From positions 124,001 to 188,000 of the forward strand of contig CAMNXF010000005.1 in NCBI GenBank assembly GCA_946567425.1: a stretch of DNA of 64,000 nt, given 5' to 3'. Below the pieces are notes generated by a model. The model saw only the letters and a program-made list of their open reading frames with translations, searched no databases and was not told where the DNA came from. Shown here piece by piece: positions 9,109 through 16,577 of this stretch; the stretch's first letter is position 1; every line of letters begins with the position of its first letter. The stretch is from an uncultured Clostridia bacterium (GTDB lineage Bacteria > Bacillota > Clostridia > Oscillospirales > Ruminococcaceae). The position numbers were made by a program, and so were the translations under genes.

Positions 9109-9127
9109 AACTTTCCCCGCTGTTACA

Positions 9128-9155
9128 AAGGGCATCACCTTTCGGCAATGCCCTT
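9128..9155 (-). terminator. Hairpin after the aldolase gene
   Basis: AAGGGCAT / ATGCCCTT, an 8-bp stem with a 12-nt loop, lies 24 bp after the fba stop. Only a short T-run follows (TTTG), so it may attenuate rather than fully stop transcription into the 142-aa gene. Confidence 0.55.
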
Positions 9156-9178
9156 ACAAATCAATAGATAAAACCGAA

Positions 9179-10042
9179 TCAAGCCTTGCCGACCGAGCCG
9201 AACAGCTCCATTTTCTCCTTGACAGTAGCCTTGATAGCCTCCGCACCGGGAGCAAGCAGCTTTCTCGGATCGAAGCCCTTACCTTGCTGATCCTTGCCGG
9301 CTTCAATGTACTTGCGTGTAGCCTCGGCAAAGGAGAGCTGGCACTCGGTGTTTACGTTGATCTTAGCAACGCCAAGGGAGATCGCTTTCTTAATCATATC
9401 AGCGGGAATACCCGTTCCGCCGTGAAGTACCAACGGCATGTCGCCGACTTCTTTCTTGACAGCCTCGAGTGTCTCAAACGAAAGACCCGCCCAGTTCTCG
9501 GGATACTTTCCATGAATATTGCCAATACCTGCAGCAAGCATTGTAACGCCGAGATCCGCGATCATCTTACATTCCTTGGGGTCTGCGCATTCGCCCATGC
9601 CGACAACGCCGTCCTCTTCACCGCCGATTGAGCCAACCTCAGCCTCGATAGAGATGCCGAGAACGTCACAAGCGTTGACGAGAGCCTTTGTCTTTGCGAT
9701 ATTCTCATCAATCGGATAGTGAGAGCCGTCAAACATTATCGACGAGAAGCCCGCGTTGATACAAGCCTTTGCGCCCTCAAAAGAGCCATGGTCGAGGTGG
9801 AGAGCAACCGGAACTGTGATCTTAAGTTCCTCGAGCATACCGTTTACCATGCCCACAACGGTCTTGTAACCGGTCATATACTTGCCTGCGCCCTCGGATA
9901 CGCCGAGGATAACGGGGGACTTCAGCTCCTCAGCAGTAAGAAGAACCGACTTTGTCCATTCCAGGTTGTTGATGTTGAACTGACCTACCGCGTACTTGCC
10001 GTCGCGTGCCTTGTTCAGCATTTCTTTAGCGGAAACCAACAT
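9179..10042 (-). CDS. fba: Class II fructose-1,6-bisphosphate aldolase
   Basis: Zinc-dependent cleavage of fructose-1,6-bisphosphate to DHAP and glyceraldehyde-3-phosphate, glycolysis and gluconeogenesis, cytosol. The 287-aa TIM barrel shows ALHLDHG with the catalytic Asp and a Zn-ligand His, FDGSHYP, the Glu-containing SIEAEVGSIGGEEDG, HGGTGIP with another His ligand, and the phosphate-binding INVNTECQ. The ATG at 10042 follows AAGGAGAAATTTAAT and gives the usual N-terminus MLVSAKEMLNKARDGKYAVG. Monocistronic or nearly so, with its own promoter and a hairpin after the stop. Confidence 0.96.
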   Translation of the reverse strand: MLVSAKEMLNKARDGKYAVGQFNINNLEWTKSVLLTAEELKSPVILGVSEGAGKYMTGYKTVVGMVNGMLEELKITVPVALHLDHGSFEGAKACINAGFSSIMFDGSHYPIDENIAKTKALVNACDVLGISIEAEVGSIGGEEDGVVGMGECADPKECKMIADLGVTMLAAGIGNIHGKYPENWAGLSFETLEAVKKEVGDMPLVLHGGTGIPADMIKKAISLGVAKINVNTECQLSFAEATRKYIEAGKDQQGKGFDPRKLLAPGAEAIKATVKEKMELFGSVGKA

Positions 10043-10090
10043 ATTAAATTTCTCCTTTATTGTTTGTTTTGGGATTAACAATCCATATAT

Positions 10091-10119
10091 ATTGTATCAT
10101 ACTTTCCATAAAAATGCAA
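10091..10119 (-). promoter_or_regulatory. Predicted promoter of fba
   Basis: Minus strand: -35 TTGCAT (10114-10119), 17-bp spacer ending in TGA, -10 TACAAT (10091-10096), about 50 bp before the aldolase start. Confidence 0.6.
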
Positions 10120-10498
10120 TATATTTTAAAGATTTTTTCATCTATTGAATAAATTTCTCCAATACTGCGATAAGCTCCCGCCAATCGTGAATATGCAAAT
10201 AATCGAAACCCACCTTAATGCTGTCGTTTTATCCACTGTATGGATTTATATCGCCGCGGGTCTCGCCCTCGTACAGTACAGGAGAAATTCCCACACCGTA
10301 AGCACCCTCGATATCGGCGGTAATGCTGTCGCCGCAGTACCATACCTTGTCTGCCGCAAGCCCTGCTTTATTTAGCGCTATATCAAACAGCACACGATTT
10401 GGCTTGCGGTACATATAGTCGCTTGACGTGATAACGAATTCAAATTTATTATTCAACAAAAGGCGGTCAAAACGCTCCGTCAGCGCCTCGCCCGACCA

Positions 10499-10506
10499 AC
10501 CAATAT
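10499..10506. repeat. Target-site duplication, left copy
   Basis: ACCAATAT directly outside the left terminal repeat of the cassette. The right copy at 11478-11485 reads ACCAAGAT, 7 of 8 identical. Confidence 0.7.
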
Positions 10507-10570
10507 CTCCCTTTTACCTTTTGTGTTGCTGAAAGCTGTTTTTTGAAGTGCTCCGTCAAAATAGCCAAAC

Positions 10571-10597
10571 GGCAGTTACCCAATGCAGGTAACTGCC
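10571..10597 (-). terminator. Terminator hairpin inside the cassette
   Basis: GGCAGTTACC / GGTAACTGCC, a perfect 10-bp stem with a 7-nt loop, 20 bp after the hydrolase stop. It is followed on the minus strand by GTTTGGCTATTTTG. A second small hairpin (GATAAAT / ATTTATC, 10599-10616) abuts the stop codon. Confidence 0.7.
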
Positions 10598-10616
10598 CGA
10601 TAAATGAGGATTTATC

Positions 10617-11354
10617 TCAGCATATGACCTTCAAAATTTCATGTGCATACTCATTCGGATATTCATTCATCATTTGCCCATGCCCCATTTTGCTGAATAC
10701 TTGGATTTGCATATTCGGAAGATATAATTTTAATTTTTTTGCGGTCTTAGCCGGATAATGCTCATGTTCTCCATACCAGAAAGCAATCTCGCCTCTAAAA
10801 TCCTCTATTGTATTTTTTATGCCGTATGTATATACATCTTTGCATTCTTTTTTGACTGTAGCAAGTGTCGTTCCTTTGTAGAATGTTTCTACGATTCTCC
10901 CGTTCCCTTTGCCCATTACAGCTTCAATCATAAATGCAGGAATATGCTTCCCATTACAAATCCGCTTTACTGCCCAACTAAAAATGGTTGTATATATTGG
11001 TGTTAGAACACCCATTTTTTCACAAACTGCAGCGTCCAATATTACATGATCGAGTTTTATAAGATTTCTGCTTATCAGTTCGACCGCAATGGTTCCGCCA
11101 AGAGAAAATCCCAATAAAGCATCTAATTTCCCTGAATGATTTTGCAATACATATTCCTCGATCTGTTCACAGGTCGTCTCGATACTCACAAATGATGCTG
11201 AATTGTCGTAATGTCCATCTAACTCGCACAAAATAATATGATATTGCTCTAAATAAGGTATCACCTTATCGAAACATGTATGCACAGTAGTAGCCATTCC
11301 AGGCAGCATCATGATTGTTTTTTCCAATTTAGTATTATAATCTACAAACCTCAT
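10617..11354 (-). CDS. Alpha/beta-hydrolase, cassette cargo
   Basis: Predicted soluble alpha/beta-fold hydrolase of 245 aa. The oxyanion segment reads MLPGMATTVHTCF, the nucleophile elbow is GFSLGG (Ser), and the catalytic His is in KMGHGQMM near the C-terminus. The acid is probably the Asp of a late loop (YGEHEHYPAKTAKK region) or VILDAAV. The substrate is unknown. The ATG at 11354 follows GGTGAAGAG; a TTG five codons earlier is possible. It is the only gene of the TIR-bounded cassette and has its own promoter and terminator. It looks intact although the host gene is dead, which suggests selection on the cargo or a recent arrival. Confidence 0.85.
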   Translation of the reverse strand: MRFVDYNTKLEKTIMMLPGMATTVHTCFDKVIPYLEQYHIILCELDGHYDNSASFVSIETTCEQIEEYVLQNHSGKLDALLGFSLGGTIAVELISRNLIKLDHVILDAAVCEKMGVLTPIYTTIFSWAVKRICNGKHIPAFMIEAVMGKGNGRIVETFYKGTTLATVKKECKDVYTYGIKNTIEDFRGEIAFWYGEHEHYPAKTAKKLKLYLPNMQIQVFSKMGHGQMMNEYPNEYAHEILKVIC

Positions 11355-11390
11355 TTGCTCTTCACCCAAAACTAAAATTTGTTATTTTAA

Positions 11391-11419
11391 ATTATATCAC
11401 AGCCAATTCTGCGCTTCAA
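11391..11419 (-). promoter_or_regulatory. Predicted promoter inside the cassette
   Basis: Minus strand: -35 TTGAAG (11414-11419), 17-bp spacer ending in TGA, -10 TATAAT (11391-11396). It lies within the cassette, so the cargo gene brings its own expression signals. Confidence 0.7.
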
Positions 11420-11477
11420 TCTGAAATTCGTAAAATTGCCGACGTCTAAACTTAACAACACCTAAGGTAAAAGGGAG

Positions 11478-11485
11478 ACCAAGAT
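11478..11485. repeat. Target-site duplication, right copy
   Basis: ACCAAGAT directly outside the right terminal repeat. It differs from the left copy (ACCAATAT) at one position, consistent with age or imperfect duplication. Confidence 0.7.
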
Positions 11486-11874
11486 TGCTGATAGCCGCAG
11501 TACGTATGTTGTTTTCGTTAAGGTGATCCAGCATTTTTTCAGTTTAAGGCATTACCGCTCCCTTTGCAGCGGCTGTCCAGAACACGGTCTCGCGTTCAAT
11601 CAGGGTAAGGGAAAAACCGATATTCAGCAGACTGTCAATTATCTTATGCCCCACTCTCGCGGAAATATTGCAGTTGTGTGTTTTTCGGATCTCCTCGATC
11701 CTCCCGAAAACCTCGGAGCACACTTTTGCGTATTCCTCAACGGTAACGCCGTTCGGATTTTTCGCTATGTGCGCGAAAAGCGCCCTGTTGCCTCGCTCGG
11801 AATTCCAATCCAGTTCGTACAGCAGGGTGTGTCCGTAATCGAAAATTATCATCTCCTGCTTGTTCATAGCTGTC

Positions 11875-12606
11875 TCACTCGCTCGGAATATGCTCCGTTT
11901 CGGTAGTGGTGTAAGAGAATATAAGTTCGGGCGGCAGTTCTTCGTATGAGCTGTTCATCTCCTCGAAACTGTTTAAATACGCCGTCAACAAGGGAACGAC
12001 TATACACACGATAACAGTCGTAACAACCGCGAAAACCACTGCTGCGAATTTCTGCGTCTTTGTCCACGAATGACGCGGCGCAGCGGGACTGCGGACCTCA
12101 AACAGCCGCTTTTCTCCCGAATTCACAGCTTGAATAACGCCTATTTTCACTTCATCGGGTGCGGTCAGCTTAAGGCAAAGCTCCTTATAAGATCGCTCCA
12201 GACTGTCCGAAAGCCCGCCGAGACCACCAAGCTGCCCCTCGACATAGCGAACTCCGCAATCGGTTATCGACGCGATCTCGTCGTTTTCGAGATCGTTCTC
12301 ATAGCACAAATGAATGATCGCGCGGACTATCTGCGGATACGGGAAAATATCCGAGAGAAGCGCCTCGTGTTTCGCGGACAAGCCTATGTCTGAAAGGGTC
12401 TGCGCGCTGTCGTTGGACGGAGCTTTTCGGCAGAGCCTGTACGCCTTTTTCGCGATATCGTAAAGTTTCGCGGTATCGGGGAGCGTTTCGCAGTCCTGCG
12501 CGAGCTGCGTAAAAACCTGTTCCGCGCCCTCGGAGCTCTTGGTGACGATAAGTGCGAGCGCATACACGTCGTCCCCGAACTCGTCGATAAATTTCTCGAT
12601 TGTCAT
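11875..12606 (-). CDS. Sigma-factor-like protein with C-terminal membrane anchor
   Basis: 243 aa. Residues 1-37 (MTIEKFIDEFGDDVYALALI, then EGAEQVFTQLA) resemble region 2 of ECF sigma factors. Residues 92-138 (IVRAIIHLCYENDLENDEIA, then VRYVEGQLGGLGGLSDSL) resemble region 4, where the HTH binds the -35 box. A basic stretch (RHSWTKTQK) then leads to one TM helix (about 187-209) and a short Ser/Glu-rich tail. Both sigma halves are degenerate, so it may be an inactive, membrane-tethered sigma relative. The ATG overlaps the hisE stop as TAATG. The function is inferred from shape only. Confidence 0.6.
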   Translation of the reverse strand: MTIEKFIDEFGDDVYALALIVTKSSEGAEQVFTQLAQDCETLPDTAKLYDIAKKAYRLCRKAPSNDSAQTLSDIGLSAKHEALLSDIFPYPQIVRAIIHLCYENDLENDEIASITDCGVRYVEGQLGGLGGLSDSLERSYKELCLKLTAPDEVKIGVIQAVNSGEKRLFEVRSPAAPRHSWTKTQKFAAVVFAVVTTVIVCIVVPLLTAYLNSFEEMNSSYEELPPELIFSYTTTETEHIPSE

Positions 12607-12932
12607 TATGTGTTATGGTCGCTGACGTGGAACTGTTTGAGATTTCCGAGCTTTTTGCTGCGCTCACGCATGATCTCGTCAACCTCCTCGACAGTAAGTC
12701 CGCGCTCCACCATAAGAACTGCCATGTGGTAAAGCACGTCGTTTATCTCGTTTGCCAATTCCTCGTTGTCGTGATTTTTCGCAGCTATGACCATTTCGGT
12801 GCATTCCTCGCCACACTTCTTGAGTATCTTGTCAAGCCCCTTGTCAAACAGGTAGCAGGTATAGCTGCCCTCTTGCGGGTTGTCGCGACGGTTCACAATA
12901 ACGTCATACATTTCCTTAAACGCTTCGCTCAT
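12606..12932 (-). CDS. hisE: Phosphoribosyl-ATP diphosphatase
   Basis: Second step of histidine synthesis: PR-ATP to PR-AMP plus diphosphate. The 108-aa all-alpha MazG-like fold has the metal-binding pattern KKCGEECTEMVIAAK with the ExxE pair, and NEINDVLYHMAVLM with the second acidic pair. Start ATG 12932 with GGAGAGAAAATT before it. In many Firmicutes HisE is fused behind HisI; here it is a separate gene, and HisI is fused to a NUDIX domain instead. Last recognisable his gene of the operon. Confidence 0.95.
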   Translation of the reverse strand: MSEAFKEMYDVIVNRRDNPQEGSYTCYLFDKGLDKILKKCGEECTEMVIAAKNHDNEELANEINDVLYHMAVLMVERGLTVEEVDEIMRERSKKLGNLKQFHVSDHNT

Positions 12933-12943
12933 AATTTTCTCTC

Positions 12944-13552
12944 CTAAAGCAAATTTTCAAAAAATGTCCGAAAGCCGACTTTCATGCTTGTTTCAACGCT
13001 TTCGGGCAAGTCGTAGTAGTATTTTCCGCTCTCGATCTCTACTGAAAGACGGTCGAGCGGAAATCCCTCGCGGTGCGGCTGTTTATGCGGCGTGTCGGTA
13101 AGATAGAACGCATTGCCCCAAAGGCTCTCGTCCATGCTCTGAAACACCTCGTTTTCCGACATTACAAGGCATAACGCGTTTTTATAGCGCGCCGTGAGCC
13201 TGCCGCCGTATTTCCCCGCGAGCGTGGAATAATAGGCTATCATCTCGTCGTCGGACAAGTGTTTCCCCGCGACGTTCCGAACATGAACACCGGGTTGGAG
13301 CTCTTCGGGAACATTCTCGAAAAACAGTCCACTGTCACACGAAAACACGGGTATCCTGTAAAAGCGGTAATATTCAAGCGCCTTTATCCGCGCGTTTTCA
13401 AGAGGACTTGAGCCGCTCTCGTCAACGTTCGGCGGCGCTTTCTCCATATCGCGCAGACCTAACAGCTCAATATCCAAACCGTTTAAGCTGTCGCGCATGG
13501 TATTCAGCTTTGAGGGATTTCCCGTACCGAACAGCAGAGTTACTTTGCTCAC
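12944..13552 (-). CDS. Ham1/RdgB-type non-canonical purine NTP pyrophosphatase
   Basis: Predicted to hydrolyse ITP/XTP/dITP to the monophosphate and keep the nucleotide pool clean. The 202-aa protein opens with the family signature LLFGTGNPSKL. It has SGSSPLENARIKA, where the family has the Glu that helps bind Mg, and later FSCDSGLFF in place of the usual DDSGL. It is more divergent than housekeeping RdgB (no clear SHR motif at the C-terminus), so the substrate may differ. The GTG at 13552 is preferred (AAAGGGAG seven bases upstream); an ATG at 13570 has no such site. It lies in the his operon between GNAT and hisE. Confidence 0.75.
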   Translation of the reverse strand: MSKVTLLFGTGNPSKLNTMRDSLNGLDIELLGLRDMEKAPPNVDESGSSPLENARIKALEYYRFYRIPVFSCDSGLFFENVPEELQPGVHVRNVAGKHLSDDEMIAYYSTLAGKYGGRLTARYKNALCLVMSENEVFQSMDESLWGNAFYLTDTPHKQPHREGFPLDRLSVEIESGKYYYDLPESVETSMKVGFRTFFENLL

Positions 13553-13610
13553 AGTTTCACTCCCTTTCACTCACATTATAGCAAAAAACGTAACGATTTG
13601 TCAAGAGCGG

Positions 13611-14198
13611 TCACAGGTACTTTCTGACTACAAATTTATCATCTAGTTCCATATAATGCTCAAAGCCCTCACTCTTATACAACTCGTCAAAACCCATAAA
13701 CCGCATATATTCAACAGACGCGTCCTTTTGTGGATATGCCTCAACATAGTCAAAGCCGCCCTTCTTCGCGTCCTCGCAGACCGCCCGTAAAAGCCTGCGA
13801 GCGATCCCTTGTCTGTGATACTCCTCCGCGATCATAAAACAGTAAACCGCCTTGACCTTTTCTCCCGCTGCGGATACCGCCTTTTGCAGATCGGGCAGTG
13901 CGAAAATAAGTCCCGCGCAGTTCACGCAGTCGGATTTTGTGTTCGCGTTGCACCAGCCGACGATCCTGCCGTCCTTTATTGCCACATAACCTTTGAGCGC
14001 TCCGTTTTTCACATAATCCAACGCCATAGCGCGGCGCTGTGCGCGGTCAGGACGCTCCAAGGTGCGGTGGTCGGCGCTGCACCAGTTTACGCAATAGCAG
14101 GTATTCTCGGGGTTGTGATCGTCGTGCGGAGTGGTATCAAAAAAGTTCACGTATGCCTCTGCGTCATCGGGCGTGAGCTTTCTTATTTCAAGTTCCAT
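13611..14198 (-). CDS. GNAT-family N-acetyltransferase
   Basis: 195-aa acetyl-CoA-dependent acetyltransferase. The N-terminal strand-helix MELEIRKLTPDDAEAYVNFF is typical. The acetyl-CoA loop is in YHRQGIARRLLRAVCEDA (Q-x-x-G-I-A), followed by FDYVEAYPQ. A Cys-rich stretch near residue 33-45 (NTCYCVNWCSADH) and ADHRT suggest a subclass with a metal or redox-sensitive loop. Good ribosome site (GGAGG). Substrate unknown; the position between hisI and the Ham1 gene gives no clear hint. Confidence 0.85.
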   Translation of the reverse strand: MELEIRKLTPDDAEAYVNFFDTTPHDDHNPENTCYCVNWCSADHRTLERPDRAQRRAMALDYVKNGALKGYVAIKDGRIVGWCNANTKSDCVNCAGLIFALPDLQKAVSAAGEKVKAVYCFMIAEEYHRQGIARRLLRAVCEDAKKGGFDYVEAYPQKDASVEYMRFMGFDELYKSEGFEHYMELDDKFVVRKYL

Positions 14199-14209
14199 AT
14201 TTACCTCCG

Positions 14210-14929
14210 TTACTTTATTCTGTTAAAAAAGCAGGTGCGGTTTCCCGTATGACACGCCGCGCCCGTCTGCTCGACCTTGATAAGAAGTGTGTCGTCGTCA
14301 CAGTCGCCGTATATCTCGATCACTTTCTGGACGTGACCTGATGTCGCGCCCTTGTTCCAGAGCTCCTGCCGCGAGCGGCTCCAGAACCATGTGTAACCCG
14401 TTTCAAGGGTTTTAGCCATACTTTCCTCGTTCATGTACGCCAACATAAGCACCTCGCCGCTATACGCGTCCTGAACTATCGCGGGAATAAGCTCGCTCTT
14501 TTTGAAATATTTTTTCAAGTCCATCATTTTCAGCTCACATTCAATCTTCATTAACAGCTTAGGGTGAACGTCGGGATACGTCCACGCCATAAGCTCGTGC
14601 GGCGGCTCGTCAAGCAAAAGCACACGCTCTATCTCTGACTGCGGAAGCTCGCCGAGCTCGGTTATCTCTGCATAAAACAACATTCCGTAATTGTTGAGCT
14701 TATATGGGCATATCTGCCGCATTGAGTACTTTAACGCGCCTGTTTCCTCGTACAGCTCACGGGCGGCGGTCTGCGCTATGTTCTCTCCCTGCTCGCGGTG
14801 ACCACCCGGCAGTTCAAATGTATCGCGCTCCCTGTGCTTAACAAAAACGTATTTGCCGTTGTATTTCGCGAGCATTACCGCATACTTTAACTTACTGTCG
14901 TCATAATCCGACGGAAACTCAACTGCCAT
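14210..14929 (-). CDS. hisI: NUDIX domain fused to phosphoribosyl-AMP cyclohydrolase
   Basis: 239-aa two-domain protein. Residues 15-130 are a NUDIX hydrolase with a complete box starting at Gly42: [11 protein letters not shown], then [11 protein letters not shown]. Residues 138-236 are a full HisI, which opens the adenine ring of PR-AMP in histidine synthesis. Its motifs are [17 protein letters not shown] with Cys210, and ACHTGNRTC with Cys226 and Cys233 (Zn/Mg site). The ATG 14929 follows AAGGAGGATATC. Both active sites look intact. HisI is usually alone or fused to HisE; a NUDIX partner is unusual. The NUDIX part could remove pyrophosphate from PR-ATP as HisE does, or clean up AMP-like by-products; this is inference. 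Confidence 0.9.
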   Translation of the reverse strand: MAVEFPSDYDDSKLKYAVMLAKYNGKYVFVKHRERDTFELPGGHREQGENIAQTAARELYEETGALKYSMRQICPYKLNNYGMLFYAEITELGELPQSEIERVLLLDEPPHELMAWTYPDVHPKLLMKIECELKMMDLKKYFKKSELIPAIVQDAYSGEVLMLAYMNEESMAKTLETGYTWFWSRSRQELWNKGATSGHVQKVIEIYGDCDDDTLLIKVEQTGAACHTGNRTCFFNRIK

Positions 14930-14940
14930 GATATCCTCCT

Positions 14941-15726
14941 TTAATCCCACCAGAAATACCACACGGACGACTGCATAAGCCCGCCCGCCAGTCTGCCTAT
15001 AGTGCCTACACCCTGGTCGACAATGTCCTGACAGAATGCGTACTGTTCAAGAGCGGCTCCGAGAGCCGCGTTTTTATCCTTTATCGGGCGCGCGGAAAAT
15101 TCGAGAACGTCGCGCGTCATGACTGCGGGGATAACGCTGTACCGTTCATACCAGTACTTGGCGATCCACAGGATTTCCTCGGGCATGGGGCACTCGTTCC
15201 AGCCGCCGAACGGCAGCCACGCGAAAACCTCCCACGGCTCGGATGTTGGTATCAGCGCGAGGATACACTCCTCGCTCCTACGCGGAGTACCGAAATCCAT
15301 AAACCCCGAAAAACACGTTGAAGCGTCGCCGGGTTCGCAGCCGATCTCTCCAACAGTCTCCTCCCAGTACTCTCCCATATCGTCCTTGAAGTCTTTCAGC
15401 CGTTCTGTAAACCATTTCTGCACGTCAAACCGCAGCGAATTGAGAAGCTTTTCGCGGTTGGCTTTAAGTTCCTCGGGCGTTTTCGCGATATCCTCTACGG
15501 TTTCGAGCAGCGTGCCGTCGATAACTACCACAAGCGGCGTATAACCGCCCATTTCGCGTTTTGCGAACGCCTCGTTGTACGCGCTGAGAACCACATCGGG
15601 ATTGCTTCCCTTTGAAAAATGCGTACATGGGCAATCGAGCATTTCCATAAGCTGCTGCGCAAATTTACTGATGCCGTTCTTATTTACGGGTTCTTTTTCC
15701 TTCTTTGATTTTCCGAAACCAAACAT
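14941..15726 (-). CDS. DUF4253-domain protein, copy A
   Basis: 261 aa, soluble. The C-terminal two thirds carry the DUF4253 pattern: [36 protein letters not shown] and the terminal [10 protein letters not shown]. The N-terminus is Lys-rich ([13 protein letters not shown]). Its biochemical function is unknown; the family is often seen in small-protein neighbourhoods. It is a paralogue of the 238-aa gene at 16578, and a truncated third copy lies immediately upstream. Ribosome site AAGGAGGACA precedes the ATG at 15726. Confidence 0.8.
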   Translation of the reverse strand: MFGFGKSKKEKEPVNKNGISKFAQQLMEMLDCPCTHFSKGSNPDVVLSAYNEAFAKREMGGYTPLVVVIDGTLLETVEDIAKTPEELKANREKLLNSLRFDVQKWFTERLKDFKDDMGEYWEETVGEIGCEPGDASTCFSGFMDFGTPRRSEECILALIPTSEPWEVFAWLPFGGWNECPMPEEILWIAKYWYERYSVIPAVMTRDVLEFSARPIKDKNAALGAALEQYAFCQDIVDQGVGTIGRLAGGLMQSSVWYFWWD

Positions 15727-15738
15727 TTGTCCTCCTTG

Positions 15739-15922
15739 TTAATGTGACTGTCGTTGATCCCACCAGAAATACCATACGGTGGATCTTGTAAGCTCGTCGG
15801 CAAGTCTGCCTATAGTATCCTTGTTTTGAAGTACGTTATCGGGACAGAACGCAAAATGCTCCCGCGCCAGTTCAAACGCAGCGTTTAAGGGAACGCGCGA
15901 AGCGGTAAATTCAAGCGTATTA
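15739..15922 (-). pseudogene. 3' remnant of a third DUF4253 gene
   Basis: Reads NAAFELAREHFAFCPDNVLQ and onward to STVWYFWWDQRQSH-stop, almost the same as the C-terminus of the gene at 16578; the DNA looks roughly 90% identical by eye. Homology ends sharply near 15922, where unrelated AT-rich DNA of the next gene begins. There is no start codon, so it is not a working gene. It lies 12 bp before copy A. Confidence 0.85.
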
Positions 15923-15948
15923 TAAAAAAACGAGGATACAGCCTTGTA

Positions 15949-16497
15949 TTATTTACTTATTTTTCTGAATATTGCAAACAAAACACAATCTGTGTGATCT
16001 TCATCGTATTCATCGAACAATTTTTTTTGAATGGATTTGGCTTTAAAGTAATCTGAAACGATTCCAAATTCATTCAAATCTTTGTAAGTGAATGCTTTAT
16101 TAAAACCTCCTTGACAATTTGTCAAGGCGCTTGTTAATCCGTCGGCTAAATCAAATCCACAGAACTCAAACCCCGGAATTTCTCTTTGAGCAATATCCGA
16201 AGCGTGAATTTCATCGCCAAATTCATCAAGCAAGCAAAAAACGCATAAAATCTGTTGGTCGTCTGCCATTTCGTATGATTCTGCGCGTCGACTGTCAAGG
16301 TATTCAATTACTTGAGTTAGACCTGCATCAACAGTAACTATCTCTTTAAAAGGTTGAATATCGACAAAATTTCTGTAAAAAGGAAATTGCGCTGGAAAAA
16401 AACGATCACACAAACAATATTGAGGATTTGAGTGAGTGTTCAAAGCTTTGATGTACTTTGTGTCATCTTTATTGTGTATGTAAATAAAATCAAACAT
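15949..16497 (-). CDS. Hypothetical protein, 182 aa, inserted between DUF4253 copies
   Basis: Acidic soluble protein starting MFDFIYIHNKDDTKYIKALN, rich in Asp/Phe/Tyr, with no domain I recognise. AAGGGAAATAAT precedes the ATG. It is more AT-rich than its neighbours and is flanked by pieces of a DUF4253 gene: a short start-like peptide upstream (16499-16549) and the truncated C-terminus downstream. It therefore appears to have been inserted there. The size and acidity would suit an immunity-type protein, but nothing in the sequence proves this. Confidence 0.6.
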   Translation of the reverse strand: MFDFIYIHNKDDTKYIKALNTHSNPQYCLCDRFFPAQFPFYRNFVDIQPFKEIVTVDAGLTQVIEYLDSRRAESYEMADDQQILCVFCLLDEFGDEIHASDIAQREIPGFEFCGFDLADGLTSALTNCQGGFNKAFTYKDLNEFGIVSDYFKAKSIQKKLFDEYDEDHTDCVLFAIFRKISK

Positions 16498-16498
16498 A

Positions 16499-16549
16499 TT
16501 ATTTCCCTTCTACATAATTAACGTGGAATCTCATCAGGGTACCGAACAT
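16499..16549 (-). pseudogene. 16-codon start fragment, likely remnant of the disrupted DUF4253 copy
   Basis: An ATG at 16549 follows a very good ribosome site (GAGGAGGAAAAA) and encodes MFGTLMRFHVNYVEGK, then stops. It weakly resembles the N-terminal SVMRYLGIQCEY of the next DUF4253 protein. It could be the beginning of the third copy whose end lies at 15739-15922, with the 182-aa gene in between, or a short leader peptide. Confidence 0.4.
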
Positions 16550-16577
16550 TTTTTCCTCCTCGGCGATCCGCTCGCCG

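Larger units (their letters stand above)
10507..11477 (-). mobile_element. 971-bp transposase-less cassette (MIC-like) with alpha/beta-hydrolase cargo
   Basis: Both ends carry inverted repeats: 10507-10528 and 11456-11477 read inward as CTCCCTTTTACCTT-nn-GTGTTG, matching at 20 of 22 positions (TT versus AG at the two differing bases). The flanking ACCAATAT and ACCAAGAT form an imperfect 8-bp target duplication. The host HAD reading frame is restored when the cassette plus one duplication is removed, which proves it inserted into an existing gene. Inside there is a single gene with its own promoter (11391-11419) and terminator hairpin (10571-10597); no transposase fits. This is the organisation of a mobile insertion cassette, moved in trans by a related IS. 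An 8-bp target duplication is known for the IS1595 group and 8-9 bp for IS256, but the source IS could not be identified. Confidence 0.85.
10142..11867 (-). pseudogene. HAD-superfamily hydrolase, interrupted by a cassette and decayed
   Basis: The N-terminal half (11867 to 11544) begins MNKQEMIIFDYGHTLLYE, where the usual DxD nucleophile motif of HAD phosphatases reads DYG. It runs into a TAA at 11544, after which the same frame continues TEKMLDHLNENNIRTAAISNLG up to 11478. The cassette 10507-11477 then interrupts it. On the other side the frame resumes WSGEALTERFDRLLLNNKFE and later shows RKPNRVLFDIAL and the motif-IV-like WYCGDSITADIEGA. A frameshift near 10225 separates the last piece (GFDYLHIHDWRELIAVLEKF, stop 10142-10144). 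Removing the cassette and one target copy restores the frame exactly at SNLG-WSGE. Three independent lesions (stop, insertion, frameshift) mean it is dead. Confidence 0.88.

Noticed and set aside
10507-11477. Complete insertion sequence
   Set aside because: The only gene is an alpha/beta hydrolase; no DDE, Tyr or Ser transposase could be read in any frame.
16499-16549. Functional leader peptide or toxin (16 aa)
   Set aside because: Not hydrophobic or toxin-like, and the surrounding DUF4253 fragments make a gene remnant the simpler explanation.
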